Shown here piece after piece: positions 32,628 through 34,226 of a DNA stretch of 34,226 nucleotides. This stretch comes from Deltaproteobacteria bacterium (GTDB taxonomy: Bacteria; Desulfobacterota; Syntrophobacteria; Syntrophobacterales; Syntrophobacteraceae): NCBI GenBank assembly GCA_021793275.1, contig JAJYTC010000030.1, positions 1-34,226 of the forward strand. Direction: 5' to 3'. The translations under genes were made by a program, and so were the position numbers. The notes under the pieces were generated by a model, which saw only the letters and a program-made list of their open reading frames with translations, had not been told where the DNA came from and searched no databases. Position 1 is the first letter of the stretch. Each line of letters opens with the position of its first letter.

Positions 32628-32936
32628 GATTTGCTTATCGATAGCATAATTCTTATTGAGTTGACAGTTTTTTCTTATTGCTGCACCCTGCTGCCGAATA
32701 TTACAGTTCCTGCTGCCCCTCCCTCTATCTCCCTTTCCTTTGCCGCTTCTATTCGTTCTGAACTTCATGATCCGTTCTTAAGTTCGATCCCGTGACAGCT
32801 CATAGTTTCCGCTCGCGCCCCATATTTGCTGGTCGAGCCCGGAAAGGTCGGCCCGGTTCCAACAACGAGCCTGCTACCGATAAGAATGCAGGTCGATTTT
32901 GCTCACGACCTGGAAAACGAGATCAGGAGATCATGA
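32628..32936. other. Spacer before ppsB, no gene seen
   Basis: A perfect TTGACA occurs near 32661, without a convincing -10 at 16-18 bases. No -24/-12 element and no clear hairpin was found. It may still carry a promoter for ppsB and the UbiD gene, since a terminator lies upstream. Confidence 0.35.
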
Positions 32937-34019
32937 ATGAAACAGACGAATAACTACGTCCTCTGGTTCCAGGAATGCGACATATCCTCCGTTCCTGTTG
33001 TAGGCGGAAAATGCGCCAGCCTCGGTGAACTGCTCAAAGCCGACATCCCCGTCCCGCCCGGGTTTGCCGTGACAACCGAGACCTACACGCGTTTCATGGA
33101 AGAAAACAGCCTCGATAAAGAAGTCAAGCGTTTGCTCGAAGACGTCCGTCCCGAGGATACCGCAAACCTTGAGGCGGCAAGCCTGGCGATTCGGCGCCTG
33201 ATCGAAGAAAAGCCCATAAGCGTCGAACTCGAAGACCATATCGGGGAATACTACCGCCTTCTGTCCAAGCGCTGCCAGATCCCCGCCGTACCGGTCGCTG
33301 TCCGTTCGAGTGCCACAGCCGAAGATCTTCCCGGGGCAAGCTTTGCAGGCCAGCAGGACACTTACCTTTGGATAAGAGGAGCAGACTCGGTCCTCAATCA
33401 CGTCCGCAAGTGCTGGTCGAGCCTTTTTACCGGTCGCGCCATTGCCTACCGCAAAAAGATGGGATTTTCCGACGAGGGAGTCTCGATTTCCGTAGGGGTT
33501 CAAAAGATGGTCAATTCGTTTGCCGCCGGGGTGATGTTCACCTTGAACCCGGCAAACGGGGACCGCTCGTCCATAGTCATAGACGCCAACTGGGGGTTTG
33601 GAGAAAGCGTCGTGAGCGGGTTGTGCACCCCCGACCATTTCCAGATCAACAAGGTGACCATGGAGATCGTCAAACGCACTATTTCCGCAAAGGAATGCTA
33701 CTTTGCGACCAACTTCGAGACCCAGACGGTCGAACAGCACGAGTGTCCGGCGGAGCGCGCCTCCAACCAGTGCATTATAGACGAGGAGGTGGTCCAACTG
33801 GCCCGGGTCGCCAAGCTCGTAGAAGCGCACTACGGAAAACCCATGGACATCGAATGGGCTATCGACAAGGACATGCAGACGGGAGGACGGGTGTTGATTC
33901 TCCAAAGCAGGCCGGAAACGGTTTGGAGCAGCAAAAAGCCCGAACCGGCGTCCGTACCCAAGTCATCGGCAATGGACCATATAGTGGCTGGCCTATTGAT
34001 GGGAAAGAAAATCAACTGA
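32937..34019 (+). CDS. ppsB: Phenylphosphate synthase ATP-grasp (beta) subunit
   Basis: A 360-residue stand-alone ATP-binding half of PEP synthase, as in the 40-kDa phenylphosphate synthase subunit. It uses ATP to phosphorylate the His of PpsA. Motifs: VGGKCASLGELLKADIPVPPGFAVTTETY, AVRSSATAEDLPGASFAGQQDTYL, SLFTGRAIAYRKKMGF, AAGVMFTLNPANGDRSS, ANWGFGESVVSG and DIEWAIDKD…LILQSRPET. The nucleotide loop is of the PEP-synthase type, unlike the set-2 copy at 20530. AGGAG precedes the ATG by 8-9 bases; a 6-codon frame at 32933 overlaps it and is probably irrelevant. The UbiD-family gene follows after 26 bases. No CBS-domain (third) subunit gene is in the window. Confidence 0.88.
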   Translation: MKQTNNYVLWFQECDISSVPVVGGKCASLGELLKADIPVPPGFAVTTETYTRFMEENSLDKEVKRLLEDVRPEDTANLEAASLAIRRLIEEKPISVELEDHIGEYYRLLSKRCQIPAVPVAVRSSATAEDLPGASFAGQQDTYLWIRGADSVLNHVRKCWSSLFTGRAIAYRKKMGFSDEGVSISVGVQKMVNSFAAGVMFTLNPANGDRSSIVIDANWGFGESVVSGLCTPDHFQINKVTMEIVKRTISAKECYFATNFETQTVEQHECPAERASNQCIIDEEVVQLARVAKLVEAHYGKPMDIEWAIDKDMQTGGRVLILQSRPETVWSSKKPEPASVPKSSAMDHIVAGLLMGKKIN

Positions 34020-34045
34020 AACCTTTGAAAGGAGAGAACAAAGCT

Positions 34046-34226
34046 ATGAAAAGCATGAGAGATTTCGTCGACCGGGGTATGGAACTTGGAATGGTAAAGC
34101 GAGTCACGGCGGAAGTCGACTGGGACCTCGAACTATCGCACATAGCCAAGCTGAACGAAGAAGCCGGAGGGCCTGCGCTGCTTTTTGAAAACGTCAAGGG
34201 ATACAAAACCCCTGTCATCACCAGCG
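34046..34226 (+). CDS. UbiD-family (de)carboxylase, 5' part
   Basis: The first 60 residues of a protein cut by the window end: MRDFVDRGMELGMVKRVTAEVDWDLELSHIAKLNEEAGGPALLFENVKGYKTPVIT, the typical N-terminal domain of UbiD enzymes, which use prenylated FMN. The active-site part is beyond the window. Directly behind ppsB the expected role is carboxylation of phenylphosphate to 4-hydroxybenzoate (PpcA/PpcB-like). A GAAAGGAGAGAAC site precedes the ATG at 34046. Which Ppc subunit it is cannot be said. Confidence 0.82.
   Translation, partial: MKSMRDFVDRGMELGMVKRVTAEVDWDLELSHIAKLNEEAGGPALLFENVKGYKTPVITS

Noticed and set aside
32931-33905. 324-aa minus-strand ORF opposite ppsB
   Set aside because: Shadow of the ATP-grasp gene, whose motifs are unmistakable on the plus strand.
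1-34226. CRISPR arrays, tRNA or rRNA genes, insertion sequences
   Set aside because: No regularly spaced repeats of CRISPR type, no cloverleaf or rRNA-like segment, and no transposase or integrase reading frame was seen by eye.

Overview
The window looks like part of a chromosome or metagenome-assembled genome of an anaerobic, aromatic-degrading Desulfobacterota ('deltaproteobacterial' syntroph or sulfate reducer). This is inferred from gene content: split phenylphosphate-synthase genes, a UbiD-type (de)carboxylase, an ETF:quinone oxidoreductase of the membrane iron-sulfur (EMO/DUF224) type, a MOP-type molybdenum hydroxylase and a sigma-54 activator. No rRNA, tRNA or CRISPR array was seen, so the taxonomy is soft.

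Region 1 (1-7.5 kb) is accessory and partly decayed. It holds a frameshifted cheR, a DUF1330 protein, a CcbP-like protein, a repeat protein broken by one in-frame stop and coupled to a SEC-C protein, and a HicA/HicB toxin-antitoxin pair. The pair lies between two 91-bp direct repeats and behind a degenerate ~77-bp tandem repeat. A D-2-hydroxyacid dehydrogenase follows.

Region 2 (7.5-24.5 kb) starts with a plus-strand metallophosphoesterase. The rest is one long minus-strand gene train read from 24.4 down to 9.0 kb: SDR, PEP-synthase-like phosphohistidine subunit, PEP-synthase/PPDK-like ATP-grasp subunit, duplicated-domain ABM-like protein, EMO, EtfA, EtfB, CrtI-like flavoprotein, MOP/XDH-like molybdenum hydroxylase, TusE/DsrC-like sulfur carrier, EF2568-type cysteine desulfurase, DUF89 phosphatase. 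A well-matched sigma-54 -24/-12 element (TTGGCAT-N5-TTGCT) sits just before the SDR. The gene upstream of it encodes a sigma-54 activator whose receiver domain has lost its phosphorylation pocket. This train is the best candidate for an undescribed system: a split dikinase distinct from classical phenylphosphate synthase, joined to a molybdenum hydroxylase with its own sulfuration genes and to a flavin-ETF-quinone electron route.

Region 3 (26-29.6 kb) carries a phospholipase-D/cardiolipin-synthase-like protein, a LysR regulator whose stop codon overlaps it convergently, and an HD-domain protein.

Region 4 (29.6-34.2 kb, plus strand) carries a second set that looks like true phenylphosphate synthase: the alpha subunit, a strong terminator-like hairpin, a HAD-family protein, the ATP-grasp subunit, and a UbiD-family gene cut by the window end. 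The two sets suggest parallel ATP-dependent activation of two different hydroxylated or enolisable substrates. All substrates are inferred.
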